Of a stretch of DNA of 64,000 nt, positions 1-13,800 are shown piece by piece. Source of the DNA: Agelas oroides (lineage: Eukaryota; Porifera; Demospongiae; Agelasida; Agelasidae); NCBI GenBank assembly GCA_949130485.1, contig OX422197.1, positions 3,540,205 to 3,604,204 on the forward strand, given 5' to 3'. How positions within the stretch are numbered: position 1 is the stretch's first letter; each line of letters starts with the position of its first letter. The translations under genes were made by a program, and so were the position numbers. The notes under the pieces are model-generated. The model saw only the letters and a program-made list of their open reading frames with translations. It did not search any database and was not told the origin of the DNA.

Positions 1-1
1 A

Positions 2-956
2 ATAATCAATGCTTTCACAACATTTCTGCTTCTCTCTTTCTCCAAAATTTTATTTGTATCGTTTACACTGTTGTATACCTTTCCCATCCAGTATAATTAT
101 CATTCAAGCAAGTATGTTTTGTATTATGATCCATCAGTAGAATACCATGCACTAGAGTATTCCATATTTGCAGCTATAGCTGGTTGTGTGTTGGTAATAT
201 TTTTACCAACAGTTCTTCTCATTCTGTACCCCACGAGACTCTTCAGAAAGTGTGTTTCATGTTGTGGATTTCGCACATGGCATGCTCTGCACATGTTTGT
301 GGAATCATTTCAGGGACAGTACAAGGATGGAACAAATGGTACTTGTGACTTCAGAATGGTTTCTGCATCATTTCTCATCCTCAATCATGTTCTCACTATC
401 TCTTTTTCACAATTTCTATGCGAGAGTTTCATCTTCGTATTTGCAATATGTAATGTTTGCAGGTGCATCATGCTTCTATGCTGTCATGAAGCCATACAAA
501 TCAAATTTTAGAAACAACGGTGATTTTATGATCCTAGCTTTGCTAAGCATAATGTCAGCTCACATATTTGTTGCACTGTACCACGCTAAGATAGCAGCAT
601 TCCAATATGGTGCTCTGGTATTAACACTGGTGTTAAGTGTTCCGCACATGGTGCTGATATTCTACATCTGCTATGTTTTGGCAAAAAAGGCATCCATAAC
701 TCAATGCCTGAAACTACAATATGAAAAAGTAAAAAGATGTATGGTTGCTAACAGATCTTCAAGGCAAGCTGAAGCAGATGTGGAGGCTGAATCTCATACT
801 GGCTCCCTGCCAGACCGGTTGATAAACCCAGAGGAGTATCCACCGGTACTACCGATCACAGAAGAACACAGAACTGCAGAAAACAAGGAGCTGGTCAATA
901 AAGAACCAAGAATCCTGACTCCTGTGTACACATATGGCTCCATTCCATTTTACTGA
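2..956 (+). pseudogene. C-terminal part of a multi-pass membrane protein, frameshifted
   Basis: The frame is open from base 2, so the gene enters from outside the window. It runs in one frame to about base 400 and continues in the next frame to a TGA at 954-956. It encodes several hydrophobic segments (for example around LVIFLPTVLLILYP and MILALLSIMSAHIF), a Cys-rich stretch before a conserved block (FQGQYKDGTNGTCDFR), then FAGASCFYAVMKPY and a hydrophilic, probably cytoplasmic tail rich in Glu and Pro. I recall this arrangement as the C-terminal membrane region of a large repeated family of sponge and cnidarian surface proteins; its function is unknown to me. The two halves join only with a one-base shift near the T run at about 401-408. 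That could be a pseudogene lesion, an allele or a sequencing error. Confidence 0.7.
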
Positions 957-1356
957 TTTTACTCAACCATGATGAAAATGTATGTATTTGACACTCAACT
1001 AGTACCACAATGAAGCTGTTTCATATTTGTGAGGTTTATGTTCTTTTGTATTGATTCATTTTTCAGGTTCATGTTTGCAGTTTTCAAAAATTGGAAAAGT
1101 GTATTGAAAGTCATGAGGGTGATCTTTTTCACTCCTAAAATCTATCCTTTTTACAGTGGTCCAGAGCACATCAGCCAAGTTTTAAAAATCCTCAGCTTCC
1201 TGCATGTACTACCAGCAAAAATTGTATGCAAACCACCACAACTCTCAGATGTGCACATGCTGACAGTGTTGCAGGTGAAGAAGCACAAATTGAAACACAT
1301 GCACTTGCTAGTTACACAAAGTTTCCAACTAACACTGTGCGTGTGTTATGTGTGTA
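957..1356. other. 3' flank of the membrane-protein gene
   Basis: No coding similarity is seen here. A 157-residue open frame crosses it but is low in information and runs into the TG-rich repeat, so I treat it as chance. Confidence 0.4.
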
Positions 1357-1492
1357 GTCTATGCGTATGTGCATGTGTGTGTTCATGCATGCAGGTGTGT
1401 GTGTTCGTGCAAGCAGGTGTATGTGTGTGTTCATGCATGCAGGTGTATGTGTGTGTTCATGCATGCAGGTGTATGTGTGAGTATGATAGAGA
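1357..1492. repeat. TG-rich minisatellite
   Basis: About four copies of a roughly 28-base unit built from GTGTGTG followed by TTCATGCATGCAGG. Open frames on both strands here are products of the repeat. Confidence 0.8.
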
Positions 1493-1532
1493 ATGTGGTT
1501 AGACAAGGTTGTACACAGCATCACAGTACTAA

Positions 1533-1861
1533 TTGTTGAACTGTGGTCCAAAGATCTACTGTGCCATATTCCTCGAGACCATCCCTGCTTCACCAACCTT
1601 TCTGCAGAACCTCAGCATTTGCCCACTCCTTTGTACCAGATACCATCAGGAAATGGAATTGCCTCCCTATAGAATTAACCTCTTCACATACTCTGCACTC
1701 TTTTCAGTCATCTCTTAGTGTGTTTACATGTTAGATACCCCTTCCTTTATTTCACACTCATAGTATAATTCTGTACGGTTACATACTGGTATTAGCACGC
1801 CTTGCTATTTTATGTAACCCTTGCTCCTTGCATAAACTATTATAAAAAAAAATAAAAAAAA
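1533..1861 (+). mobile_element. 3' end of a LINE-type retrotransposon
   Basis: Bases 1543-1734 encode a short peptide ending in the pattern usual for the C-terminus of non-LTR reverse transcriptases of the jockey/CR1 kind (SFVPDTIRKWNCLP, then a Ser-rich stretch and stop). About 120 bases later the sequence ends in an A-rich tract (1842-1861), as expected for a 5'-truncated LINE copy. Only the tail is present. Confidence 0.6.
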
Positions 1862-2372
1862 CTGCACAAGATGTGTGGAGTTTCACTGATGATGCTTTGT
1901 TGACTGCAATCACAAATGCTACCATCTATGTGCAGTAAATTGTTTACAATAACTAATGTCAACCCACTCGCCCACAAACTATCCCACACATGCAGCTAAA
2001 AACAATTATTGTGATATTCTTTGGATAAACATCTGCCAGTAGGTTACCTAGCTACCAGGGTGGGGGTACATGTAGCTAATGCACATTCTCTGTTTTGCAA
2101 AGAGTGTAACTAGCACTGTATTGCCCAAAGAAGCCCCCTTGGGGTTGAAACACTGCTAAATAGCTTGATAAAGTTATGTACACTTGAAAATTGCTCTAAT
2201 TATTCATTCACAAGAACTACAGTTAGCACACTCATACAATTTTGGACCTGAGATACTGGTTTTTCAAGGTCTAGACTACTAGAAGAACACGGCACTACAG
2301 AATATCTTTGCTACACATGGTCATAGTAAAATTGAAAAAATGTAAGAGTAGTGTAGTAATTATATATTGATA
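1862..2372. other. Intergenic, no feature recognised
   Basis: AT-rich sequence between the LINE tail and the inverted-repeat element. No coding signal found on either strand. Confidence 0.4.
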
Positions 2373-2692
2373 CAAGTACAGTCATCTAGATGATGATGAT
2401 GATGACCACTAATGGTTTATTTTTCTCAAACACACATTCAATATCAACTGAGGCAAGATACCTAAATTATTTTTTATCAGAAGTTTGCAACTTAAATTTG
2501 GGGATCTTGCCTAAGTTGATCCAACTTCTGGGGATCTTGTCTCAGTTGGTAGCTACATACCAAACACGTGTTTAAAAAATAGTATAATCATCACAGTAAG
2601 CATTACAATACCTCAGTTGATATTGAATGGGTGTTTGAGAAAATAGTATATAAACCATTCGTGGTCATCATCATCTAGATGACTGTACTTGG
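2373..2692. mobile_element. MITE-like element with long terminal inverted repeats
   Basis: The left arm begins CAAGTACAGTCATCTAGATG and continues through a run of GATGAT, ACCACTAATGG and TCAATATCAACTGAGG. The same string appears reversed and complemented at about 2610-2692. The arms are about 80 bases with small differences; the middle is non-coding. This is typical of a non-autonomous DNA transposon. No clear target duplication was found. Confidence 0.7.
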
Positions 2693-3756
2693 GCTCGATC
2701 AGCAAGTGGTATTTGAGAATATAAAACATGCACCACTATAGCAATGAAAAATGCCCAACTTTTGTACAAAAAACAACAAAACAATTACTTAAATTATTTT
2801 AACCGAAAAGCCACTTTGTTCCAGATTTATGGTAATTTTTAATTCCTTTCCCAATGGTAACTCTTATGCAGATGAATTTGGTACCAGAAAATAGTGTTGC
2901 CATTGCCAACAGGTTTATAATGGCAGTATAGATCATCCTAACAATTTGACACATAGTTTGTCAAACTCCTTTAGAAGGCCAGCTACATGGTCAAGCTATA
3001 CAGTTTGGGACATCCCAGCACAGATTCATGTACATCCCATTGCACCTGGACAGTGTTGGTAAGTTCAAAGAAATGTAGTGGAACACCTCTTGTTACTGTA
3101 CTGATGTAGTCACTACACATGAACAGGATTGTAATATTCACTGTATGAACAAGTTTCATGTTCTGTGATGAAACAGAACCATATCTGGACGAGTTACTTT
3201 TATAGTTCTATATCTTGTTACATGCAGCTACTTATTTATCCAACAGTTGATGTTGTACGTAGCCAATGAGTTATGTAGGATCACACATTGGTGGCCCAGG
3301 TGAAATGATAGCACTTCTGTCTGTTATATAGTGTGATTAGGATCAAGGCTTAATGAGTAGAGCGGAAGTCCACAAGTTATTGACTGAGTAGCAGAAACTT
3401 TTCTCGGGACCAATGCAATGGGTAAAATGCAAGCTTATACGTATAGCCAGGGAAACAATAAACCGGCTATACGAAGAGCTATTGAGAATACAAAAAAAAA
3501 AAAAGCATTCTCGGTGCTATTCAGTCCTGGTATCAGTTCTTTACAAAAACGACTATTTTATCAATACTAGTTAACACTACTTATGCACTAACAACCATAA
3601 ACTGTGCACAAAGAACATAAATAGCTACAATGAGCTATACAAGCTAACAAAGGCCTGTACAAAACAAAAAGGAACAAACTATATAGAACAATACTATTGT
3701 TCACAGTTAGTGCAAGCATGTGTGTGTACGCACACAAGCCTAAGAGGCTTGGGGCA
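2693..3756. other. Intergenic, no feature recognised
   Basis: No coding or structured feature supported, apart from an A-run near 3490. Confidence 0.35.
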
Positions 3757-4163
3757 TGGATACAGTAGACAAGGTCAAGTATGTAATGGTAAGTTTGAAC
3801 CACACTTGACAGCTTGGTATGAACCACTGATGATGATGACCACTAATGGTTATATAATATATAACCATTAGTGGTCATCATCACCATCTATAGAACAATG
3901 TAAGTACTCAGAGTTTTTTCATTCACTTCTTGGTTATTTACATGTTCATATGTGCATATTACAACAAAATTTACATGCAGGCTGTGTGGGAAACACAAAG
4001 GTGGCTACACTCTGGAGGATAGTGTTATGGATAGGTCATGTTGCACTTTCCCATTACATCCTGCAGTTGATGTCTGCCCTCTCTGCTCTTGCCATGGTTC
4101 ATACCAAGCTGTCAAGTGTGGTTCAAACTTACCATTACATACTTGACCTTGTCTACTGTATGA
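3757..4163. repeat. Inverted duplication enclosing a palindrome
   Basis: Bases 3757-3826 reappear inverted at 4096-4163 with almost no differences. The gap contains a near-perfect palindrome at 3829-3884 that reads GATGATGACCACTAATGG out and back. The palindrome shares its arm sequence with the element at 2373-2692, so it looks like a shortened relative of that family. Confidence 0.75.
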
Positions 4164-4766
4164 GCTAGAGCAGTTTAATTAACTGAAAGTATATTATACA
4201 TAATTTTATTCAGAACATGGCTCTTGTCCATATATTTACACATTACGATATACTTCTACTTCTGTTGTGCTATACAGAACACAAAACTTGAGGTAGTGAA
4301 CGCAGACCCCAAAAGGCAACTCCTATGTGCACCTTGCACCTCCATGAGTGAGGCTTGTTGGGTAGGTGCAGGCATATGGTTAGGGTTGGCCAGGCTATGG
4401 TAGTACAGAGGATGGCTATTAATGTTCTGTGATCATTTACATGCTGTTCTACAAGCCCAGGGCTTGCATTTGATTTTAGAATTTGTCTGCTGTGAAAGAA
4501 TTGGGTAGGTAGTGATGTTTTAGTGTGGTTTATCTTAGCCTTCTGAGAAGCTATGCATGTTCACCTTGCTTAGTATGTCACTGTTCCCTTTACTTGCAGA
4601 CATCAGCAGATATGCATTGGCTAATCACTAAAACTGTCCCCATTTGCAGGACCCAAACAAATATAGGTCAGAGTGACTGAGCAAATTATTAGCAGTGTTA
4701 CATGCAAATCATGAGAATGCATGAAAATGCACAAGAATGTTCAAGTCCACGCACATCTGTGTTCAA

Positions 4767-4826
4767 TTACAGAAATGCTGCCCATCCAATGTACATGCGA
4801 CTCAGGTTATTCACATCAGTAGCATC
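4767..4826 (-). CDS. ATR: ATR exon: FATC tail and stop
   Basis: Last coding exon, 60 bases with TAA at 4767-4769. It encodes [16 protein letters not shown], the FATC motif that closes PIKK proteins and is needed for kinase activity in the family. The acceptor is TTGCAG. Confidence 0.93.
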   Translation of the reverse strand, partial: DATDVNNLSRMYIGWAAFL

Positions 4827-7800
4827 CTGCAAGAAAGCAAGAAGTACTTCTTAATATCCCAGTTTAAATCATATTATGCTAGATACCAGTATTAGGCTAC
4901 TGGTACAGAAATATAACTATAACCTGCTGCTTCTACTGTGCCATAATATATAATTGTGTGGCTAAGGTATGTAGATAAAAATTGTAGGAGAAATGGATTA
5001 CAGTTCATTTGGAGTACGAAACTCAAATTTAATAAGTGTATGACACAGTCAACCATCATGTGACGTCTACTACTTTGTATTCTCTCTGCAAATTACCATG
5101 GTAAACATTTCTCCCATTATTATCCTATACCTGGTGTTAGATTGTGCATATCTGTGTCCCCAGGAGTATTGTCATGGCTATTTAGACAGAAGAGCATACA
5201 CAGGAGATCTGAGTGCTGCTACACTGGCCATGCATGCATGTCCACAAGCTAAAGCCAGTGGTTAGCTATTCAAATCACCAACACTGAGTCTTCTACGCTG
5301 TCTCGATAACTGGAAATAAGGGACAACCCCCATAGGCAGTTGCCTTTGTGAGTCAGTTTGACAAAATCCATACATCAACCACAGCAATGGCAGCTAGGAG
5401 CAGTCATAGTAGTTGAACTGCATGACAATCATAATGGATGGCTATGTATGAATATAACAAGCAGCATGCTATGGTGGCTCCAACTGCCATGGTTACCTTG
5501 ATAAGAGAGTGCACTTGTCCCTCAATTGACAGTGGAAGTCCTCTGGACTTAGGAAACTTTCCCTGCAGTCTTTCCTCAATATCTCTCACAATCTTCAGGG
5601 CCTAAACATCATACGTAGTAGGTAAATTTCTCTCCCCACACATGAACAAAAGTTACAAATGGAAGGAAAAGCCTTGTAAAATTTATTCCATCAGAAACCT
5701 CACTAGCACTATCTTCTACTTCAATACTATTCCAGGCCTGTTGCCACTTTCCATACTGGGCCAACCACCACTACCACCATGAACAGTTACAGTCCACTAA
5801 TGCTTTAACCCTTTACACCTGATGCGCATGCGCACAATAAACACGTGATTACGAGAGAAGCAAGATAAAAAATGGCGATTTTGTACTATGTTGATTCATT
5901 GCGTTATATCTTGTGAACTAGCAGAGTTCAACAATCGGTAGTTTGGTTGAAAACAAACCTGCTTTACTCGGGAAGTAGTCATACGAGTTGGCAGTGAAGT
6001 CCGAATAAGATACAGCGGTGGAAGCGTGGGTATTCGCTATGTATTGGAAAATGACTGGAAATCCGTGGCAAAACTTCCAGCGAAGGTACGTTTTCACTGT
6101 TGTTTAGATGATTAGCGAGAACAAATTCGGTAGGACCAGTAGCACGTGGGAAACCAGCTGTTCTGTGGCAGTACTAAGTACAACACGATCGAACGGTAAA
6201 CTTCGAACGCGATTTCCGGGGAAACTCCCTATAGGACGGCCCAGCTAATTATGCTTTATTCGACTTCCTGCGGCACATACTAACTATATACTATGTAGCC
6301 GCGGGGTATAGAGCATTAACCGCTCGATAGTGGCCATGACGACTATAGTCGTCATTCGGAATTAACGTACCTATATTCATGACGACTATAGTCGTCATTC
6401 GGGTTAATTATGTTGGAGATACTATGAAGCAAACACAGCTCAAGAAATAAGCAATCAGATGTAACGGGGTTAGGGAATGTAAGACACATAGTACATTTAT
6501 ACCTTTTCATTACTTGTCTCTGCTGATGAACCTCGTCCCTTAACCTTTTCCCACTCAACCAGCGGATCATGGATGAAAGTCTTTAGAACACTGGAAACAG
6601 AAAGTGGAATATGAGGTACCATATTCACTGATGAGTATTGAACATTCATGGTGAGTCCAATGGAACACAGATGCCCAGTTTTGTCACCCTCAATGAATAT
6701 GTACTAGGTGAACACAAGCTTTGTGGGATGGACCTGAGCAAGATGCAACATGGAGGAACTGAAGTCAAGCTTGCTTCACAACAGCAATTCTGTTGGACTG
6801 ACTAATGTGTATATAAATTCATGATGGAGGCTTTCCAGGGTGCAAATACCCCGTGTGGTGGTTACAACTTTCACTAAATGGTTGTAACACATGAGAGAAG
6901 GAATAGCCTGGGTACTGGGTATAAAGTTGAGGCTATGGACATACACATGATGTATTGATATGTCCAAAATTGTAATGATATGCATATAATTATTGCTCAA
7001 GAGAACCAAATGCAATATATCACAAAATCAACATATCATTACAGCCCCAATTGTCAGTTTAGTCATCAAGTCTAGTCAGTAAAGACACCCACAGTGAGAA
7101 GATAACGACAATATGGAAGACCCAAACAAATGGAGCAGAAACAGTACATACCACATGAGAGCATCACACTCCTGTCTCAGAACCTTCAGAGTAGCTTCAC
7201 AAGACTTCCGGAACACACCCTCTGTTCCTGTCACTCCCTGTGTTTCATGGAATCATCAGCAGTAAGACAAAGACTGACAAGCTAGGGACATAGTGCGCCT
7301 CTTCTATGTTTGGTGGATCTACAGTGAGTTCAGTTTTGCGCAAGAGACTCACTGGTGTTACTGCACGGTACCTATGGCACTTTTCATTCGTTCTCTGTAC
7401 CATTGACATGCAAAACCTGCTCACTGAAAATTCTCCACTGTAGTACCTAACCTATGCCTGTCAAAATAAAAAGGAGTCCTAGCTTGTAAAATCGTCCCAG
7501 GAATCCATAGCTCACAACAACATATACTGAGCTGGTCTTCTGTTATGAGGGCTATGCAGCATTGGCAACAATTGCAGGAACAAGATGATAACCAAAGACC
7601 CTCAAATAGTGCACCTATTTCACATTATATCATCTTCATACAAGCAAAGTAACCACACCTCAAGATGCTCATAGGAGGTTAGTGCTGCATTTACCTTGGC
7701 TCAAACACTTTAGAGTTCAGTGCTATACATAGGTGAAATCTTTGTTAATAGGCTTTGGGAAAACAAAGTTCACTGCTACTTAGCTACAAGACCTGAAGTA

Positions 7801-10800
7801 GAAAGCCTTAGAGTTCAGAGAGTTTATCAATCATGAATAGCAAGGCATGCCTTCACCTGCTTTATACTCGCACGTTACGTGCGTAATATTAGCCCAAAGC
7901 ACGGTAGCGCGCTCAATACACGTAGCAATGATTTTATACGTAGGTATATTGAACGTGTGACATCACGTAAGCGGAAAAATCGCTTCGGGAGTTGCTGTGA
8001 GGGGTGACAGTGGTGTAGCTGGTGAAGGGGGAGTTGTTGGTGTACCAAAGTTTCATTCATGGGGTAAGTGCACCATGCCATTAACGAATATCAACTCAGA
8101 TTGGATGTCCAATGCTTCCTCCGGCCTGTGTATTATATTGGTTTATGTTATATTATATTACGAGCAAAGTAACCGCACCCCAAGATGCTCACGGTCGGTT
8201 AGTGCTGCAGGTTTACCTTGGCTCGAACACTTTAGAGTTCAGTGCTATACGTAGGTAAATTCTTTGTTAGTAGGCTTTAGGAAAACAAAGTTCACTGCTA
8301 CTTAGCTACAAGACCTAAAGTAGAAGGCTTAGAGATCAGGGTTTTGTGCTGCAAATTTAGCTGAAGTAGGAAGACTTAGAGTTCAGAGTTTTGTGGCTTC
8401 TTAAAAAAAGCTTTACCCTCAAGGGAGGAGCCAGACATCAGTTTATCAATCATGAATAGCAAGGCACGCTTTCACCTGCTTTCACCTGCTTTCACCTGCT
8501 TTCACCTGCTTTCACCAGCTTTATATCACGTGTTACGCACACGTATTACAAGTCTGAAGCACGGTAGTGCGCTCAATACACATAGCAATGATTTTATACA
8601 TAGGTATATTGAACGTGTGACGTCACGTAAGCGGAAAAATCGCTTCGGGAGTCGCTGTGAGGGGTGACAGTGGTGTAGCTGGTGAAGGGAGAGTTGTTGG
8701 TGTACGGGTAAGTGCACCATGCCATTAACGAATATCAATTCAGATTGGATGTCCAACGCTTCCTCCGGCCTGTGTATTACATTGGTTTATGTTAATTATA
8801 TTATATTATTTACACGGGTCCTTTAAGTTGCATCTTGGGGTGTAATTTACGCGGGTCCTTTAAGTTGCATCTTTTGTAATTAATTCAATCTGTTGCGGTT
8901 TGGAGTCTGATATTTTGCTAGTAATGTTGGTCTTCATTTTTGTCAATTAGTACTGCCACATACCTACATTGCATTGAATATTGTGAAAAAAAACAGCGAC
9001 AGCGCTGTATCAAAACATCTTTTGAAGAATACCGCAACTGGATAAACAAGATGATGATCAATACTCACCAGACCATGCACCATATTGTGAGTCATTCGGA
9101 AAGGAACCACTTCAGGCACATCAAATGTTTCACCCTAAATGAATAATAAAAGCCAGATTGCAGATTGACTGATTCACTTAAGAAACTTGTCATCAATCAT
9201 GTGAGCATTTTGTAGGTGTTCTTCAAGAGGGCTTTTCTGATTTATGGCCACAATTATTTGAATGAGACTCTTTCACACCCTCTACTATGTGACTATGATT
9301 ACAAGATACTGACCACTGCTACCTAAACCAGTTGTGAGTTTCATTCATTGCTGAACAGAACTGAGGGCAGATGGAACGAGGCTAACAAATGTGGACAGTA
9401 GGAGATACATAGCAACAGTTTGTTTACCCTGTTGAACAGACAGTTGAAGTCCACATGGATGCAGTCCCCACTGGTCGAGTCAAACAGAATATTCTCCCCA
9501 TGTCTGTCTCCCAAGCCAAGAATATACCCTACCATGGATATCACGGCAGCAGTATGGGCATACGACAGGCGACTTGAATACCTATAGTGCACATGATACA
9601 ATACACAGTACCAAAGTGAGGGCATATAACCTACATGCAAGAGACTTCAACACAATCCACCATACCAACTAGGGGAACGTAGAACATTGTAGGGTGAGTG
9701 TGAGTGAGCAATGTAGTGAGTTAAAGCAAGTTAACGCTTCACCAGTGTATTACCACAACACAAAGTTTGTCATTTTCTATAGTCTGTCACCACGTTTCTT
9801 ACATGTGAGAGTTGAGAGAAATTGTAAACAGCCACTCCATGCTGGGTTTTGGCATTTACACACTGACAGACAGAGACTGCCTCCTGCCGACTCTGTTTTT
9901 TGAGAATACACAGCCTGGTTTGTCATGCATAGTCCTTACTTGCACAAATAGCAGAGGAAAGTCGCCATGCATGCCAAATACACAGCTAGACAATCTTGAA
10001 ACACAGTAAAGGATATCTGCCACTTTCTGCATTCTGTAAGTAGCCTGGTTTGTTTACACAACTGCTTGCCCTTGCATAGTAGATGCTTACGCTCCAGCTT
10101 TCCCTCCTAGACATTTCTCACAGTTGCATCTTCCCTCACACTGAAATCCTCGGCTACTGCATGCTGAAACTGGAAATTTAATTACTTTTGTCCATACATA
10201 GTGCATGGCTGTCGCTAGTATCAAGACTCACAAAATATGCATGACAGACAATATATATATGCACACATATATAAAAATCCACAATTCAACTCGCTAGTGT
10301 GGGGCTCACTCACACTCGCCCCAACAACTCATTCCAAACACACAATCCATTAATCAATACAATTGCAGTCATCTTCATGCAGTAGCAAACTACACAGTAA
10401 CTGGCTAATAAAATCCAATATTCATGATCTAATCAATATGGTAATTGCATGGAAACCTTGAAGATTATATAAACATCTCAGCACTAATTGGGGTGAGCCT
10501 GACCGAGCCTCACACTAGCGAGTTGAACGATGCAATTTTTATATATTATTATTATATATCTGTCGTACGTATTCCGTATGTCTGTTTAGACTGCAATTTA
10601 ATGCAACCGCGCACCGCATGCGGTCTATAAGTAACATTTTCGCTCTGCAAACTACTTTCCAGCACGAGCAGTGTGTACACAGTTTTCCAATGGGCAAAGA
10701 CGGCGAGGAGAGATGCTTGGGAGGAGTAGCTGGAACGTGAACGTTTACTGTACGAGGGCTGCAAGTTGTGAAGACACCCCTGGCTACTTTACAGAACGCA

Positions 10801-13800
10801 GATGGCAGCTGACAGTGTATTTATCATGCATAGCGACTTTCGACGCCTCTCCTATTTGTGTAAGAACTATGCATGATAGTGTGTTCAGAGTCAATAGAGG
10901 TCAGCAGAAGTCTACACTTAAGCCCTGCTATCTGCAGACATGCATGACCTGTATGCTGTAACCTGGTAATAAGACTGGTGAAGTCTAGCCAAATAATGTT
11001 GCTCTTTGCTCGCTCAGGCTCGCCCACAATATTCCACATTTAGACTGATAATTATGATAACCAGTAGTGAGAGAAGGTGCACCCCATTAGGCCAGACAAA
11101 ACTTACCAAGCTGTAGGGTCTGGAAAGGTCCTCAGGAACCATTCAGCAAACACTGGAGGATGTCTATCAAATGGTACAGTTGTTAATAGTCTACCATGCA
11201 AGCAGCAGTACAACTAGGTAGACGTTGCACACTGCATGGCAAGCATGAACAAGACAGGCTGGTAAATAACTGCTCAGCACAGTGCCACACAGATAAGTAG
11301 ACGTCCTTGACAACAGCAGTAGTTAGCCTCTCATAGCGGACAGACAGCACAAGCTCCCTGTTGTCAATATTGACAAAAATTCCATGCAATGAAGGTGTAT
11401 TAGCATGGACTTTAGCAACAGGTTTTTGATTTTGTGGCCCTTTTTATAAAGAGAAAAAATACTGGTATGCTTGTGACATTGAAATTGTATTTGTATTTTA
11501 TAAACGCACTGATGGACTGTGCATCTAATATAGAATGGATATTTGTAAGAACTCACTTTGGTATAAGTTGCTTCAGGAAGATTTCCTTCAGTCGCCTGTA
11601 TTATGTGATAGACACTTGCTAATAAGTCCCTTTTGAGTAACCCCCAACCACCCCCACCTCAAATAAAATGCACCATGGCGAGAATCATCTATATATCTCA
11701 CGCCACATAGAAAAGCCGGTTTGAAATGTTTAGCGAACACAGTAACTTCATCTTCTCTACACATGTAAACAGTGACATAAAAGCACCAGCCTAATTCACA
11801 GGCCACCAACCAGTACATGTACTGTGGAACATGAACAGCTTTGTTGCTGTTCTTCCATACAGTTAGTTAACATAAATATTGCTGACTTTAAAATGAGCCA
11901 GAGGGTATGCAGTTGTGTCAACACCCATCCCTTGCCTCATTCCCAAGCCCCCACCGAGTTCACCGTTGCTTGCAATACGGAATAGTGGGAAGAGCCTGGT
12001 ATCTTTCCACATGACACAGTAAGAAAATGGTGAAAATTTTCAGAATGAACAGACAGCATTTTGCATATTACTACAGGTCAACGCTTGGTATGTAAGACAG
12101 TCGCCCCCAATAGCTAGATACATGTGGTACCTTTGCTCTTCATGCTGTTTAGGAGACCCCTTGCCAACATACGATTAAAACCTTTTCTACCATTTCAATG
12201 TCACTAACGAGAATAGATACCAGGCCCTCTCCCTGCTTTTCCACACTGCAAGTGACAGAAAGCTGGACAGGATCCTGAAAATGAGGCTAACCATCCCCAC
12301 TATGGTTGAAAATGGGATGTATTCAAAGGTATAGATGGTAATACATACTGACACAGGACATGTGTTCGAGTCTCATTCTTAGGCATTCCACCAGATCATT
12401 TGAGGAAGCTTTTCCAAGTTACATAGTATGTTACTATGAAAGTACATCATCATATGCATGCAGAATAAAATAAAAAAAGTCCAATCAGCATACCTGTAGC
12501 CTCCCTACATGACCAAGTGCTTACACTTGAAACCACCAAGAGAGTGTGCACATGCAAAAATTATTAGGCCACACATTGTATGCATTTCATATGTCATTGT
12601 CAGTCTTTACCTTGCAAGGTAAAAGATACTAAGTTTCCCCCCATTCATGACTTTGCACTCAAGTGGAAGTAACTTTAGGTAAGAGGTATGTCAGGCCACA
12701 AACATGCTTGTTACCCACGGTATTGTAGTACATACAGTTCACTCACAGAGCATCAGACTGTGCTGGCTTGATTATGTCCCTGAGTTCACGTCCAGTCACA
12801 TACATGCTTTTCTCTCTGCAGTGAAACAGTTAGACAGTAATAGGTTGGAATGCTTGTTCTTAGAAGCCTGATTGAGGTCACAAGCATGGGTATTAATTGC
12901 TGCAATCAACACTGCCCATTCTCATCATACAATACTGGTAATCTGATTTGGTGAGCAATACATAAACAGGTTAGCAAGTGAATAAACACGCACTGTCTAG
13001 TTCTTACAGACATCCCAGATACAAGCATACAGTAGCCAAAAAAGTATTTTGTACATCATTTGACCTTTACCACCTATTTTAGCACCAGTTTCATTGTGCT
13101 TTGTTTGGTGAGTTATCGGCTGGGCTTTTGCTGCGAGTTACCATGCGCAATTATTGCCGCTTTCTGTGTGCATGGGCCTAACCCCATCCAGACCCATGAA
13201 GAGACTTGCTGAGCATCACCATCACACTCAAGGGGCAAAACACAGTGAATAAAGCCGGGGTTGTTGATGATTACCTCAATCGTAAGAATGACATATTGGC
13301 TACATTTTCTTTTCAATGCTTATAAGCAGAAGCACAACACTAACTACATACAGTGGCCCTTGGGCTCCTTAAACACCAGACAGTTCTGGAGCTGCACCTT
13401 GTTAAAGATGGTACACACAGCACACTGGTACACTCTGTAAACAGGTGACATACTACTTCAAAAGCATACCTAGATTCAAATTAGCCTCATAGATCCTCCC
13501 TATTCTTTGTTTCACTCTCATTTGACTAACCAACATTCCAACATGTTGACAAAAAGATTTCAACCTCACATGTGTCTGCTTGAATTATAGAGGGGAATTC
13601 CTCAATTTTTCTGCTGTCCAGTTTAGTATGGCACATTGCCAAAGCTTACAAGGCTCATACAACAGTTATATGTACGCATAAATCACTTGCAAGCCCAGTT
13701 GTACATCTACACTAACCACAATTAAACAGGAGATAACTGATGGCTATTCTGATGAGAACTAGCTGGAGTGTAATCCCCTCTCACAGCAGCACCAGCTGGA

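Noticed and set aside
1029..1502. A 157-codon open frame
   Set aside because: It ends in the TG minisatellite and has no recognisable domain; it looks like chance.
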